From: Streptomyces sp. NBC_01283
Lineage (GTDB): Bacteria; Actinomycetota; Actinomycetes; Streptomycetales; Streptomycetaceae
Assembly (NCBI RefSeq): GCF_041435335.1
Contig: NZ_CP108430.1
Coordinates: forward strand, 3,206,501-3,270,500
Reading direction: 5' to 3'
Length of the DNA stretch: 64,000 nucleotides
How positions within the stretch are numbered: the stretch's first letter is position 1; each line of letters starts with the position of its first letter. This document shows positions 19,273-27,716 of the stretch, one piece after another. The translations under genes and the position numbers were made by a program. The notes under the pieces are model-generated. The model saw only the letters and a list, made by a program, of their open reading frames with translations, was not told where the DNA came from and searched no databases.

Positions 19273-19653
19273 TCATGCCTCGGTGTGCGGCTCTTCCTTG
19301 GCGGTGTCGTAGCCGAGCGGGGCGAGCGCGGTGTGCGCGCGTTCGAGGTGTTCGGCGAGGGTCTGCGCGATCAGGGCGCAGGAGGCGAGGGCGGATCGGG
19401 CCTCGCCGATGTGGTCCTCGGCCGTGCCGTGGTCGGCGGTGACGGCGCTGGTCTCGGCGAGGGCGTCGAGGAATTCGGAGATCTGATCGAAGCTCTGCGG
19501 CAGGCGGTCGGCGAGGCGGTTGAGCGGGCCGACGATCTCGTGCGCGTCGCTGGGGTAGGTCAGCTCACCCTTGCTGCTCTGGGTGGCGTGGTTGAGGTTG
19601 CGGATGGCTTCGGCGGCCTGGTCCGCGAGGTGGGCGGGCGTGATGGCGCTCAT
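19273..19653 (-). CDS. Conserved AICE protein of unknown function
   Basis: 126 residues from ATG 19653 (GGAG upstream): MSAITPAHLADQAAEAIRNLNHATQSS. Helical, acidic and Ala/Leu/Glu-rich, with no membrane segment, metal motif or recognised domain. The longer upstream reading frame is not coding-like. It lies in the leftward operon between a membrane protein and the methyltransferase. Confidence 0.7.
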   Translation of the reverse strand: MSAITPAHLADQAAEAIRNLNHATQSSKGELTYPSDAHEIVGPLNRLADRLPQSFDQISEFLDALAETSAVTADHGTAEDHIGEARSALASCALIAQTLAEHLERAHTALAPLGYDTAKEEPHTEA

Positions 19654-19675
19654 GACGCGTGTCTCCGTTCCGGGG

Positions 19676-20281
19676 TCAGTGATCGTGCTCGGTGGCGGTG
19701 GGCAGTTCGGGCAGTCCCGCGCGGGTGAGTGCGGCGGGGTCGTAGCCGGGCAGGGCGGCGCGGGTGAGCAGCGCGGTGGCCAGCTGCTCGGCGTACTGGG
19801 CGCCGGCGCGGGCGGATTCGATCTGCGCCCCCGCTCGCAGGGCTTCGACGCGTTCCACGTGGGCGTGCTCCTCGCGGCGCCCGCTGGTGTGCCGCTCGAA
19901 GGTGAGGCGGTCGCGGCGGTCGGTGCGCCAGTAGCGGACGGCGAGCCCGTAGGCGGCGGTCGTGGCCAGCACCCACAGCAGGAGCGGCAGAGACAGGCCG
20001 TCGGCGTATCCGGCGATGCCGGTGAAGGCGAGCGCTCCGGAGGCGGCGAATGCGGTTCCGGCAATGACGCGGTCGCCGGCGGCGCCGACGGAGGCGCACG
20101 CGCCGGCCGCGGCGGCGGCGAGGGCGAGCGCGGCCATCAGGACCGCGTTGCCGATGGAGTGCTGCGCGCCGTTGGCGTTCCAGATGCGGGCCAGGATCAG
20201 CACGGTGGAGGTGGCCAGCACTGGCGCGGCCTTGGGGGCGATGACGGCCAGCCAGTGGCGGGCGATTATCTGTTCGTTCAC
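19676..20281 (-). CDS. Spread-type multi-pass membrane protein
   Basis: 201 residues with about four hydrophobic segments in the first 115 residues, then a charged cytosolic tail rich in Arg/Glu/Ala. Resembles the SpdB-like/DUF2637-adjacent membrane proteins found next to TraB in AICEs, thought to help intramycelial spreading. Exact family not recognised. Confidence 0.68.
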   Translation of the reverse strand: MNEQIIARHWLAVIAPKAAPVLATSTVLILARIWNANGAQHSIGNAVLMAALALAAAAAGACASVGAAGDRVIAGTAFAASGALAFTGIAGYADGLSLPLLLWVLATTAAYGLAVRYWRTDRRDRLTFERHTSGRREEHAHVERVEALRAGAQIESARAGAQYAEQLATALLTRAALPGYDPAALTRAGLPELPTATEHDH

Positions 20282-20299
20282 GGCCGTTCCTCCTACTTG

Positions 20300-20494
20300 C
20301 TACTTGCCGCTGTCCTGCACGACGTTGGCGACGGCGGACACGAGCGTGTTGATGGTGGTGCGGGCGCCGGTGTCGGCGAGGTAGAAGCCGAAGAGCACGG
20401 CGATGACGGCGGCACCGATGCCCAGCGCCTTGAAGCGCAGGAGCAGCAGGAGCAGGACACCGAAGAGCAGCACCAGGGAGATGGTCAGGGCCAT
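20300..20494 (-). CDS. Small two-TM membrane protein
   Basis: 64 residues, MALTISLVLLFGVLLLLLLR then a second hydrophobic segment GIGAAVIAVLFGFYLA, ending in NVVQDSGK. Good ribosome site. Typical of the tiny Spd-like membrane proteins in AICE transfer operons; function unknown. Confidence 0.7.
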   Translation of the reverse strand: MALTISLVLLFGVLLLLLLRFKALGIGAAVIAVLFGFYLADTGARTTINTLVSAVANVVQDSGK

Positions 20495-20535
20495 GGCGGG
20501 CCCCCTTCCGGGAGTCGGATAGTGGGCATCGGTCG

Positions 20536-20745
20536 TCAGCGGGTGTGGCGCTTCTTGCGGGCTTCGGCGCGGGCGGCGGCCTTGGCGTCCTCGCGTTCCT
20601 GGGCGAGTTCGCGGATGCGGGCGGCCTGCTGCAGGACGCGCTTGGGTGACTTGCCGCGGGATTCCTTGTGGGCCGCGCGGGCGGCGAGCAGGACGATGCG
20701 GGCGGCCTCGCGGGCGTTGTAGGGGTCCTTGTCGGTGAGCGCCAT
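20536..20745 (-). CDS. Small basic helical protein
   Basis: 69 residues from ATG 20745 (AAGGAG 8 nt upstream): MALTDKDPYNAREAARIVLL then a Lys/Arg/Ala/Glu-rich helix. No recognised family. The longer frame upstream is Pro/Arg-rich and not convincing. Confidence 0.65.
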   Translation of the reverse strand: MALTDKDPYNAREAARIVLLAARAAHKESRGKSPKRVLQQAARIRELAQEREDAKAAARAEARKKRHTR

Positions 20746-20792
20746 CAGGCGAACTCCTTGGCTGAGTCGGGGCAGAGCAGGGCGGGGGTGGG

Positions 20793-21044
20793 TCAGCGGG
20801 TGCCGGCGCGGTGGGTGCGGCGGGCGAGGTTGTACCAGTGGCGTCCGCGGCGTATCCGAATGCCGTGGCCGTGGCAGCGGCGGCAGACGCGGGCCTTCTT
20901 GGCCTTGCCGCGGCGGTTGAACTTGATGAGGTGGCCGAGGCCGTCGCACTTGCGGCAGCGGCCGAACGGCTTCACCCAGCACACCAGGCTGTAACTGAGG
21001 GTGAGGAGCAGGAGGCAGGCGCTAGCGAGCAGGCTGAGGGTCAT
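20793..21044 (-). CDS. Small membrane-anchored zinc-ribbon protein
   Basis: About 83 residues; an N-terminal hydrophobic segment is followed by two DnaJ-like CxxC motifs, CRKCDGLGH and CRRCHGHG, about 20 residues apart, and a basic tail. ATG 21044 is favoured over the adjacent GTG 21047 by spacing to GAGAGG. It is the first gene after the traB repeats in the direction of transcription. Confidence 0.7.
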   Translation of the reverse strand: MTLSLLASACLLLLTLSYSLVCWVKPFGRCRKCDGLGHLIKFNRRGKAKKARVCRRCHGHGIRIRRGRHWYNLARRTHRAGTR

Positions 21045-21088
21045 CACAGGGCCTCTCGGGCGGGTTTCAGGGATTTGTGCAGGTGGGC

Positions 21089-21177
21089 CGCTAGGTGCTA
21101 GCGACCTGATCAGGTGCGGTTTGGGTCGCTAGCGAGGTCGCTAGGTCTAGCGACGGGGCTTGCTAGACCTAGCGACC
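21089..21177. repeat. Octamer repeat cluster downstream of traB, candidate clt
   Basis: CTAGCGAC or its complement GTCGCTAG occurs five times: 21098-21105, 21125-21132, 21137-21144, 21147-21154 and 21169-21176, in both orientations, with a degenerate sixth near 21089. In pSVH1 and related plasmids TraB's winged-helix domain recognises 8-bp repeats (TRS) in the clt locus beside traB, so this is the natural candidate for the DNA-transfer recognition site here. The octamer itself differs from the published pSVH1 one. Confidence 0.65.
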
Positions 21178-21185
21178 GTGACGGG

Positions 21186-23426
21186 TCAGCCGTCGGCCCG
21201 CTTCTTATTACGGTGTGTGACGGCGTCGATGATGTGCTGACGCTCGATGCCGCGCCGGTTGGCGCCCTTGCCGGACTCGGTCTTGCCCCACACCTGGTCC
21301 GTCTTGATGCCATACGGCTTGAGCGCGGCCGCCAGCTGGTCGGCCTTGGCGCGGCCCTCCAGGCCGGCCCACTCGCCGTAGACGTCGGGGCTGTACTGGG
21401 CGAGGCGGTCGACGATGGTCTCCGACCACACCTTGTCCTCGCTGCGACCCAGGACCGCGGCCGTGTCGTCGAGGATCGCGTCCGCGCTGCGGGTGGTGCG
21501 CTGTTCGCCGGCTGCGTCGCCGGACAGGGTGCCCTGGTCCTCACGCAGCGCGCGGGCACGATCCAGCACCGTTTCCGCGTCACGGCCGTTGGCCAGGTAG
21601 GTGCGCACGATCCCCGAATCGTCGGACATGCCCTTGAGCAGGCCCACACCCTTGTGGGACTTCAGGAGCTTGGAGGCGTCCAGGCCCTCGGAGTAGGACC
21701 CGGCACCGAGCACCACGTCGGAGACCTGCCAAGAGCCGACCCGCAGGGAGAAGCGGGCCTGGTGCTGGTCGCGCAGCACGGAGGGGCAGGCGGTGTCGTC
21801 GGGCTTCTGGGTGGAGTTCATGACCGAGACGCCGACCGCCGGCGCAACCCGGGCGAGGTAGACCAGCAGGTCAAGGATGGTCTTGCCGTGGGTGGGGTGC
21901 TGCAAGTACTCCTGCACCTCGTCCACCACCACCAGCGTCAGGGGCATGTTCAGCTTCTTGTCCCGGCTGATCTCGGGGGTGAGCTTGCCCTCCGGGCAGA
22001 TGTGCAGGGGCAGTTCGGAGAGCCGGTGGTAGCGGTCCTCCACATCCGCTTTCAGCTCCATCAACGCGCTGACCAGGTGCTCGACCGGATCGAAGCCGTC
22101 GCGGGGCACGATGCCGAACCCGATCCGGTGGGCGACCTTGGTGAAGGAACGCCAGTCCGGCGACGCCTTCCCGTCGAACACGATGAGGCGCACGTGCGGA
22201 TCGAGCGCCGCGGCGAGCGCGATGGTGCGGGCGGAGAACGTCTTGCCCTGCCGCGGCACCGCGCCCACCAGCAGCGACAGCCACAGCATGGACGCCATCA
22301 CCGGGTTGCCGCGCTCGTCCACACCCCACGGGAACGGCTTCCAGAAGTCCACCCGAGTCGCCCCCAGCAGCGGCGACTTGCCCGAGGGGACGGCGAGCGG
22401 GTCGCGGTCGGCGATCCAGTAGGACACCCGCCGTGCGCTGGTCTCGTCCTTGTCCAGGAAGAGCTGGGTGGGGGCGATGTCCATGCCTGATGCCAGGCGG
22501 GCGTGGGCCTTGACCGCGTCCTCGAACGTCTTGCCGTAGGGGAGGTCGACGACGACGCGCCAGCCGTCGCCGTCGCGGCCGATGGGCCGGGGGAAGGCGA
22601 TGTTCTGGTCCTTGCCGGTCAGCTTGGCCGCTTCGTGGGCGCGGATGACGATGTCCGAGGACAGCCGGCGCTTGCGGAAGGTCACCTTGGCCCGGTCGAT
22701 GAGCGGCCGGTCCGCCGGCGCCCCCACCGCAGCCAGCGCCGTGGTCAGCGAGGCGACCGACAGCAGGAGCAGCCAGGAGGGCGCCATCACGTACAGGACC
22801 AGGGCCGCGGTCAGCCCGATGACCGTGCCGAGCGCGGCCGTGATGCTCCGCAGCCGCACGCGGTCGTTGCGCTGGTGGGACAGGCGCAGGTACTCCCCGG
22901 CGTCCTCGTTGGCGACCGAGGCCAGCCGCAGCGGCTTGCCCTCGGCGTCGAACACCCAGCGGCCGATGGCCGTTGACCAGCGCCAGGCGCCGCGCGGCGA
23001 GTACCACAGGATCTTGGGGGTGTAGATGGTCGGCAGGCGCACCGCGTGGTAGCCGAGCAGCGTGGAGTAGTGCCGCACCGCCCACTTGCGCACGGCGGTG
23101 CGCTGGTCGGGCAACTTGACCCAGTCCGGCAGGACAGGCAGACGCGCCTTGTCCTTGGCCTCCATCCACTCCGCCGCGGTCGGCGGGTAGACCTCGCGCG
23201 GCGGGTCGACCGCCGCGCCGTCGGTCAGGCCCTCGGCCTCGGGGTCGTCGGTGTCGGGGAGTTCGGCCTCCCACTCACCCGGCTTCACCTCGCCCGGAGC
23301 GAGCACGGTCGCTGCTTCCGGGGCGGGGGCGTTTCCCTTGCGCAGGAACGGCAGCACCCGCGCGGTGTTCTCGGTCTCCTGGTCCGGCGCCTCTACGGGA
23401 GGCCCGGACACGTTGACGTCGGTCAC
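21186..23426 (-). CDS. traB: TraB/FtsK-type conjugative DNA translocase
   Basis: 746 residues. Order: disordered N-terminus, hydrophobic segments at about 195-240, a FtsK/SpoIIIE motor with Walker A GAVPRQGKTFS near residue 390 and Walker B LVVVDEVQEYL near 499, and a C-terminal winged-helix-like region (GIKTDQVWGKTESG). It should form the hexameric pump that moves double-stranded plasmid DNA between mycelia. The adjacent octamer repeats are its likely DNA target. Confidence 0.9.
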   Translation of the reverse strand: MTDVNVSGPPVEAPDQETENTARVLPFLRKGNAPAPEAATVLAPGEVKPGEWEAELPDTDDPEAEGLTDGAAVDPPREVYPPTAAEWMEAKDKARLPVLPDWVKLPDQRTAVRKWAVRHYSTLLGYHAVRLPTIYTPKILWYSPRGAWRWSTAIGRWVFDAEGKPLRLASVANEDAGEYLRLSHQRNDRVRLRSITAALGTVIGLTAALVLYVMAPSWLLLLSVASLTTALAAVGAPADRPLIDRAKVTFRKRRLSSDIVIRAHEAAKLTGKDQNIAFPRPIGRDGDGWRVVVDLPYGKTFEDAVKAHARLASGMDIAPTQLFLDKDETSARRVSYWIADRDPLAVPSGKSPLLGATRVDFWKPFPWGVDERGNPVMASMLWLSLLVGAVPRQGKTFSARTIALAAALDPHVRLIVFDGKASPDWRSFTKVAHRIGFGIVPRDGFDPVEHLVSALMELKADVEDRYHRLSELPLHICPEGKLTPEISRDKKLNMPLTLVVVDEVQEYLQHPTHGKTILDLLVYLARVAPAVGVSVMNSTQKPDDTACPSVLRDQHQARFSLRVGSWQVSDVVLGAGSYSEGLDASKLLKSHKGVGLLKGMSDDSGIVRTYLANGRDAETVLDRARALREDQGTLSGDAAGEQRTTRSADAILDDTAAVLGRSEDKVWSETIVDRLAQYSPDVYGEWAGLEGRAKADQLAAALKPYGIKTDQVWGKTESGKGANRRGIERQHIIDAVTHRNKKRADG

Positions 23427-23461
23427 GATGGATCTGCTCCCTCATGTCGAGCGGGTTGGAA

Positions 23462-23503
23462 GGGGCTCGGACGGCGCTTTGGCAGGCGAGCCGTCCGGAC
23501 CCC
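23462..23503 (-). other. TTGGC-loop hairpin, copy 2 (divergent)
   Basis: Stem CGGACGGC/GCCGTCCG extended by GGGG/CCCC, loop with CTTTGGCAGGCGA, in the gap between the zinc-binding gene and traB. The loop core is TTGGCA here, so it is the weakest member of the six-copy family. Confidence 0.6.
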
Positions 23504-23524
23504 GCTGAGCAAAGTCGGTGCAGG

Positions 23525-23914
23525 TCAGGCGGTGTTCCAGGGCTGTGCGTCGTGGCACACCAGGCACATGCCGAGCGAGGTGGGCAGGCAGTAGCTGTAG
23601 GTCACCTGGCAGATCGGGCAGGTGCGGCGGGCGAGCATCGCCAGCGCGAGCGCGCCCCACTTGCGCGAGGTCATCGGCCGCACCGGCAGCGCCTTGTCCA
23701 GGCGGTAGAGGTAGGCGACCTTCGCGCCGGACTTCCGGCCGCGCTGGCGGATCATCACCTGCGCCGCTATCGGCTGACCGCCCGGACGCAGCCCCTGCGC
23801 CCGCAACTGCCGGCGGGTGGCCAGGTCGTCCGGGGCGTAGCGCCACGGGTAGGTGGGGATGCCGTAGCGGGCGCCGCTGGGGTCGTAGCACTTGGCGTAG
23901 GCGGTGCCCATCAC
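23525..23914 (-). CDS. RRQ-motif zinc-binding AICE protein
   Basis: 129 residues with RRQLRAQGLRPGG near residue 35 and a C-terminal four-cysteine ribbon, CPICQ and CLVCHD. It matches the small zinc-binding proteins with an RRQR-type motif that travel with AICE transfer genes. Role unknown. It overlaps the upstream DUF2637 gene by 4 bp. Confidence 0.75.
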   Translation of the reverse strand: MMGTAYAKCYDPSGARYGIPTYPWRYAPDDLATRRQLRAQGLRPGGQPIAAQVMIRQRGRKSGAKVAYLYRLDKALPVRPMTSRKWGALALAMLARRTCPICQVTYSYCLPTSLGMCLVCHDAQPWNTA

Positions 23915-24936
23915 GCCGCCGCCTGACCGTCGTCACGGAGGTCCTGCATCCGGGCGTTGACCCAGCCGACCGACCAGCCGGTGCGATCCGCGATGGTGCG
24001 CACGGAGTCGCCCGCGCCGTGCCCGGCACGGACAGCGGCGAGCGCGTCGGCCTCGTTCATCTTCGCCACCGCGGCGGTGTTCACCGCCCGCGCCTGCACG
24101 GTGGCCTTGGGCCGCGCGGCGCGTTCACGAGCGGCAGCCTCTGCCCGTTCACGGCTCTGACGTTCACGCTGTTCACGGGCGGCCCGCTCTTGCTGTTCAC
24201 GCCGCTCGCGCTCGGCCTGCTCGCGGTCCTCGCGTTCTTGTTCGTACTGGCGCTGCTCGCGCCGCTCCCGTTCCTGCCGCTCGGCTTCCTCGTGGCGTAG
24301 GCGTTCCTCGTGTTCGCGCTGCTCACGGCGCTCTGCGGCAACTCGCTCGGCTCGTTGCGCTTCGAGCCGTTCAGCGTGCTCGCGTGCCTCGCGCTCACGG
24401 CGTTCACGGGCCTCGCGTTCGCGTTCACGCTCCTCGCGGGCGACCCGTTCACGGGCCTGCCGCTCCAGGCGTTCACGCTCGGACTGCTCGGCCCGTTCAC
24501 GGTCGATGCGTTCCAGTGCTGCGGAGATCGCGCGCCGGTAGGCGAGGCCGGCTTCCGCCGTGACGATGAGCAGTGTCGGCGCGACCGCGTGAACGGCCAC
24601 GCCGACCAAGTTGCCGTGCAGGGCGGAGTCGCCGACGTTGAGGGCGAGGGTCATGATTCCGGTCAGCCAGCGCAGCGCCGTCGGCCACCGTCCGGCACTG
24701 CCACCCAGGCGGGCGACGGTCGAGTCCAGACGGACCACGATGACCACGGCCGCATCGACGACCAGAGGCAGGATCGGGGCCGTCCAGTCCCAGCCCTCGG
24801 GGGTCACCGCCCGCACGAGCGGCGTCACGGTCAGGACCGAGAAGAGCACCGCGCCGAAGGTGATGGACCAGGTGCCGACGGCCAACGTCCGCTCCGCACC
24901 ATGGATCTGCTGCGGCGTCATGGTCGCGAACCTCAT
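23911..24936 (-). CDS. DUF2637-type membrane protein with long coiled coil (SpdB-like)
   Basis: 341 residues from ATG 24936. Four hydrophobic segments in the first 110 residues (ITFGAVLFSVLTVTPLVRAV, WTAPILPLVVDAAVVIV and two more), then about 150 residues of Arg/Glu heptad-like charged helix, then a C-terminal HTH-like stretch TIADRTGWSVGWVNARMQ. DUF2637/SpdB-like proteins are proposed to act with TraB in septal cross-wall passage. It overlaps both neighbours by 4 bp. Confidence 0.82.
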   Translation of the reverse strand: MRFATMTPQQIHGAERTLAVGTWSITFGAVLFSVLTVTPLVRAVTPEGWDWTAPILPLVVDAAVVIVVRLDSTVARLGGSAGRWPTALRWLTGIMTLALNVGDSALHGNLVGVAVHAVAPTLLIVTAEAGLAYRRAISAALERIDRERAEQSERERLERQARERVAREEREREREARERREREAREHAERLEAQRAERVAAERREQREHEERLRHEEAERQERERREQRQYEQEREDREQAERERREQQERAAREQRERQSRERAEAAARERAARPKATVQARAVNTAAVAKMNEADALAAVRAGHGAGDSVRTIADRTGWSVGWVNARMQDLRDDGQAAA

Positions 24937-25148
24937 CGGGCACCGCCCCGCTGGCGGTGCATCCGCCGGCCGAGCAGCACCCAGCCGGTGAACTGCACGA
25001 CGCTGCCGCCCACGGTCACCCAGCGCCATCCGTGCCCGCCGGTCACCGGCGACATCGTCGTGGCGAGGATGAGCGCCACCATGCCGATGGCGATCAGGAC
25101 CAGCGGGAGGCCGCTGAGGGGAGTCGGGTTGGCGGGACGCGTGCTCAT
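24933..25148 (-). CDS. Small two-TM membrane protein
   Basis: 71 residues from ATG 25148, hydrophobic segments LVLIAIGMVALILATTM and VGGSVVQFTGWVLLG. It overlaps both neighbours by 4 bp in a five-gene coupled block. Spd-like position; function unknown. Confidence 0.7.
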   Translation of the reverse strand: MSTRPANPTPLSGLPLVLIAIGMVALILATTMSPVTGGHGWRWVTVGGSVVQFTGWVLLGRRMHRQRGGAR

Positions 25149-25744
25149 GCCGTCACCTCCGGGACGCGGGCGTTGGCCAGTCCGGTGATGTCGGCGATCT
25201 GGTCGCCGGTCAGGACGGTGTTTTCGTCCATGGCGTGCGCCACGGTGCGGATCTCGCGCCACAGATGGGTGGCCTTGCGGCGGGCGAGGCCGCGCACCAT
25301 CGCCCAAGACTTCCCGCCGGCCGGAACGTGGCCGCGTCCGATGCGCACGCCGTGTGCGGCGAGCACGTCGATGGCCTGCTCCCGGTCGTGCAACGCGGCG
25401 CAGCCCAAGGCCCGCTCCGGGGTCCACAGCCCATAAGTCATCAGGTAGTTGACCTGGGTGACCTGGCCGGCCGCGCACATCGCGCCGAAGTGCCACGGCG
25501 AGGTGTCGCAGCCCTGCCAGGCGGTGTTGCCCGTCACCGCCCAGCCGCCCTCGTCGGGCTCCCAGGCAATGACCTCGCTGCTGTGCACGCGCATCCCGTA
25601 GGCCAGGGCGAGCACCGCGTGCCCTGCCTCGTGAAAGGCCATGCCCAACCGGGCCTGCTCGTAGGTGAGCGGCATGTGCACGAACGGCCGCGGATTGCCC
25701 TGATGGTCCAACAGGGCCTCAGGCGCAGGAGAGTTGTTCGTCAT
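25145..25744 (-). CDS. HExxH-type protein resembling M41/FtsH peptidase domain
   Basis: 199 residues from ATG 25744. AFHEAGHAVLALAYG carries a HExxH-like HEAGH metal motif as in the FtsH protease domain, but no AAA module is present. The C-terminal QIADITGLANARVPE is HTH-like. AICE homologues are annotated as hypothetical; whether it cleaves protein is unknown. Confidence 0.68.
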   Translation of the reverse strand: MTNNSPAPEALLDHQGNPRPFVHMPLTYEQARLGMAFHEAGHAVLALAYGMRVHSSEVIAWEPDEGGWAVTGNTAWQGCDTSPWHFGAMCAAGQVTQVNYLMTYGLWTPERALGCAALHDREQAIDVLAAHGVRIGRGHVPAGGKSWAMVRGLARRKATHLWREIRTVAHAMDENTVLTGDQIADITGLANARVPEVTA

Positions 25745-26040
25745 GCCGCCGCCCCCTTCCGGGCGTGCGGGTGGCGGACGGTCGGGCGCGTGAGGGGGAT
25801 GACGTTGAACAGCTCCGGGGCGTGGGTCTCGATCGCCTGAGCGGCGATGCGGGCCACGTCGTCGGGCAGGTCCCGGTAGTCGGGGTGGGCGAGGATGTCG
25901 CGGGCCGCGTCCAGGCGGGCCGCGCGCTCCTCCTCGCTCTCGTCCTCGATGCCGAGCCACAGCTCAAGGGGGGTGCCGAGGGCCAGTTCGAGGTAGTCGT
26001 CAGCCGTGACGACCTGGTGAGTGCCGATGTAGCTACGCAT
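25741..26040 (-). CDS. Conserved small AICE protein
   Basis: 99 residues, MRSYIGTHQVVTADDYLELA, acidic in the middle (EDESEEERAARLDAARDI). No recognised domain. First gene of a block coupled by 4-bp overlaps running to 23525. Confidence 0.65.
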   Translation of the reverse strand: MRSYIGTHQVVTADDYLELALGTPLELWLGIEDESEEERAARLDAARDILAHPDYRDLPDDVARIAAQAIETHAPELFNVIPLTRPTVRHPHARKGAAA

Positions 26041-26072
26041 GGGTGACTCCTGGTTCGAAGGAACGGGGAAGT

Positions 26073-26110
26073 GGGGTGGCCTCGGTCTTTGGCGAGAGGG
26101 CGGCCACCCC
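26073..26110 (-). other. TTGGCG-loop hairpin, copy 3
   Basis: Perfect 9-bp stem GGGGTGGCC/GGCCACCCC closing a 20-nt loop TCGGTCTTTGGCGAGAGGGC, between two genes of the transfer operon. Confidence 0.85.
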
Positions 26111-26124
26111 GGCGAAGAATGGGG

Positions 26125-26571
26125 TCAGACGGTGGCGATGATGAGCGCGGTGATGAGCAGCCACAGGTGGTGGAAGGACTGGTCAAGGGCGTAGGCGCCG
26201 GTCCCCAGGCTCGGGTTGTCGCCCATGCCGGGGCGCGGGGAACCGAGCCGGTAGAACTCGGCCTTGCCGGTCACCTTCGCCAGCCACGCCAGAGTGCTGC
26301 GGCGATCGGCCCACCAGTGCGTGACGGCGTCGATGCCCAGACCCAGGACCAGGCCGGGCACGCTCACGGAAAGATCCAGCAGCCACAGGACCGGCAGTAA
26401 CAGCACGAGCTTGGTGGCGGTCAGGGTGGCGACGTGGCGGGCGCCGGCGAGGCGGCCGACCCATCCGGGGCGGCCCTTGTGGGCGGACTGGCAGGAGGTC
26501 TGCACCCAGTGATCGCCCACGCTGTGGGCGACGTACAGGGCGGCGAACACAGCAGCGAAAACAGCAGCCAT
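26125..26571 (-). CDS. DUF3307-like membrane protein
   Basis: 148 residues from ATG 26571 (GAGGAG upstream): MAAVFAAVFAALYVAHSVGDHW, ARHVATLTATKLVLLLPVLW, IDAVTHWWADRR and a C-terminal hydrophobic segment. The HxxxD and H-W-x-D pattern in membrane segments recalls DUF3307 proteins. Unknown role in the element. Confidence 0.6.
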   Translation of the reverse strand: MAAVFAAVFAALYVAHSVGDHWVQTSCQSAHKGRPGWVGRLAGARHVATLTATKLVLLLPVLWLLDLSVSVPGLVLGLGIDAVTHWWADRRSTLAWLAKVTGKAEFYRLGSPRPGMGDNPSLGTGAYALDQSFHHLWLLITALIIATV

Positions 26572-26599
26572 CGGGCAACTCCTCGAAGGAAAGGGGGAG

Positions 26600-26641
26600 C
26601 CGGGGCGGTCTCGGTCCGTTGGCGAGAGGCGACCGCCCCGG
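26600..26641 (-). other. TTGGCG-loop hairpin, copy 4
   Basis: Perfect 11-bp stem CCGGGGCGGTC/GACCGCCCCGG closing a 20-nt loop TCGGTCCGTTGGCGAGAGGC, upstream of the 26571 start. Confidence 0.85.
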
Positions 26642-26665
26642 CGGGGAGGGAAGGGGGCGCGGGCT

Positions 26666-26896
26666 TCAGTGCGGTGCGTCGCGGTGCTGCACAAGCTGGA
26701 TGGCCATGCGGGGAAAGTCGGCGACGGCGTCGAAGTCGGCGAACGTTACGCCGTAGGTCTCGGTCCCCCGGAGCATGCCGTGCAGGACCGCTGCGGCGTC
26801 CGCCTTCTGCGCCGGCGTCGGCTTGTGGGTCGGGGCGAACTGCGCCGCGGCCGTAGTGATGCGGGCGGCGATGTCGTCGATCTGGTGCTGGTCCAT
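26666..26896 (-). CDS. Small hypothetical AICE protein
   Basis: 76 residues from ATG 26896 with GAGAGGA upstream: MDQHQIDDIAARITTAAAQF, no recognised domain or membrane segment. Part of the leftward operon. Confidence 0.6.
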   Translation of the reverse strand: MDQHQIDDIAARITTAAAQFAPTHKPTPAQKADAAAVLHGMLRGTETYGVTFADFDAVADFPRMAIQLVQHRDAPH

Positions 26897-26980
26897 GGTG
26901 AGCGTCCTCTCAGAGAAGGGCTCGGGGCTGTCCCCGGCTCTCCGCGGCCCCGGCAGCAGGCCGGGACCACAGACAACCGG

Positions 26981-27148
26981 TCAGCGCCACCAGCTCTTCT
27001 TGGGCACGCGGTTGGGGCAGCCGTTGACCATGTGGCTGATGCACGGCGCGCAGTCCTCGCCAGGAGCAAGGGCGCGATGGATGCTCTTGTCATAGGCGTG
27101 CTGCCAGCACTGCGGGCACTCACCCGGAGGCGTCTCCCTGTTCGGCAT
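26981..27148 (-). CDS. Small cysteine-rich protein, first gene of the leftward operon
   Basis: 55 residues from ATG 27148: CPQCWQHAYDK, CAPCISH and NGCPNR suggest a small zinc fold. It is the promoter-proximal gene of the roughly 13-kb leftward operon of element 1. Confidence 0.6.
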   Translation of the reverse strand: MPNRETPPGECPQCWQHAYDKSIHRALAPGEDCAPCISHMVNGCPNRVPKKSWWR

Positions 27149-27523
27149 CACGGACTCCTTCGTGGGCTCGGGACTCTCCCGGCTCCCCTCAGCCCCGCCC
27201 GTACGAGCCGCCCCGTAGGGCGCCCGGACGGGCGGAGGAGGCAACCGGCGCGGCCAGCAGGCCGCGAGGAAGTTGAAATGCGCTGTTCCACGCACGGAGA
27301 CAGAACCCGTGCGCATCCGCTCTCTTGCAGAGGTGGAGCGGACTGACCTCCTCAACCCATCGACCACCCGTGTACAGGCGGCTGGGTCGGCACACTGTTC
27401 AGTTCTCAAGGCGGTTCCGCTCCCAGCCCGTCAGCGAGCGACTGAAGTCGCTCCCCCAGGTCTTCCGGCTGGTGCGGGTACTGCGATTCGTTCGGCTCCA
27501 CCGCTTCAGGCGGGCACTGTCGA

Positions 27524-27554
27524 GATGAGGAACATGTATTACGTGTTCCTCATC
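27524..27554. promoter_or_regulatory. 31-bp palindrome, candidate repressor operator
   Basis: Arms GATGAGGAACA and TGTTCCTCATC are perfect 11-bp complements; extended through the centre, 14 of 15 pairs match. The central GTATTAC is near the GTnTAnAC type of half-site bound by GntR/HutC regulators, so the element's own double-GntR protein (29550-29996) is a candidate binder. Confidence 0.6.
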
Positions 27555-27671
27555 ATGCAGAGGGAGGTTCGCGCCGTCAAGCCCTTCGGCTGTTGGGAGT
27601 TCCGCGAGTCCTTCGCGTCGATGTACCTACAGATTGGCCTGGCAACCGAAGACGATCGACCTCGCACATGT

Positions 27672-27716
27672 ACGACTTGTGGACGACTTCGCTACGGTGA
27701 AGTCGTCCCAAGTCGT
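27672..27716. promoter_or_regulatory. Iterated ACGACTT/AAGTCGT half-sites before the HTH regulator
   Basis: ACGACTT at 27672-27678 and 27683-27689, complement AAGTCGT at 27700-27706 and 27710-27716; spacing of 10-11 bp is one helical turn. They lie 25-69 bp before the 27741 start, suggesting autoregulation of that gene. Confidence 0.6.
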
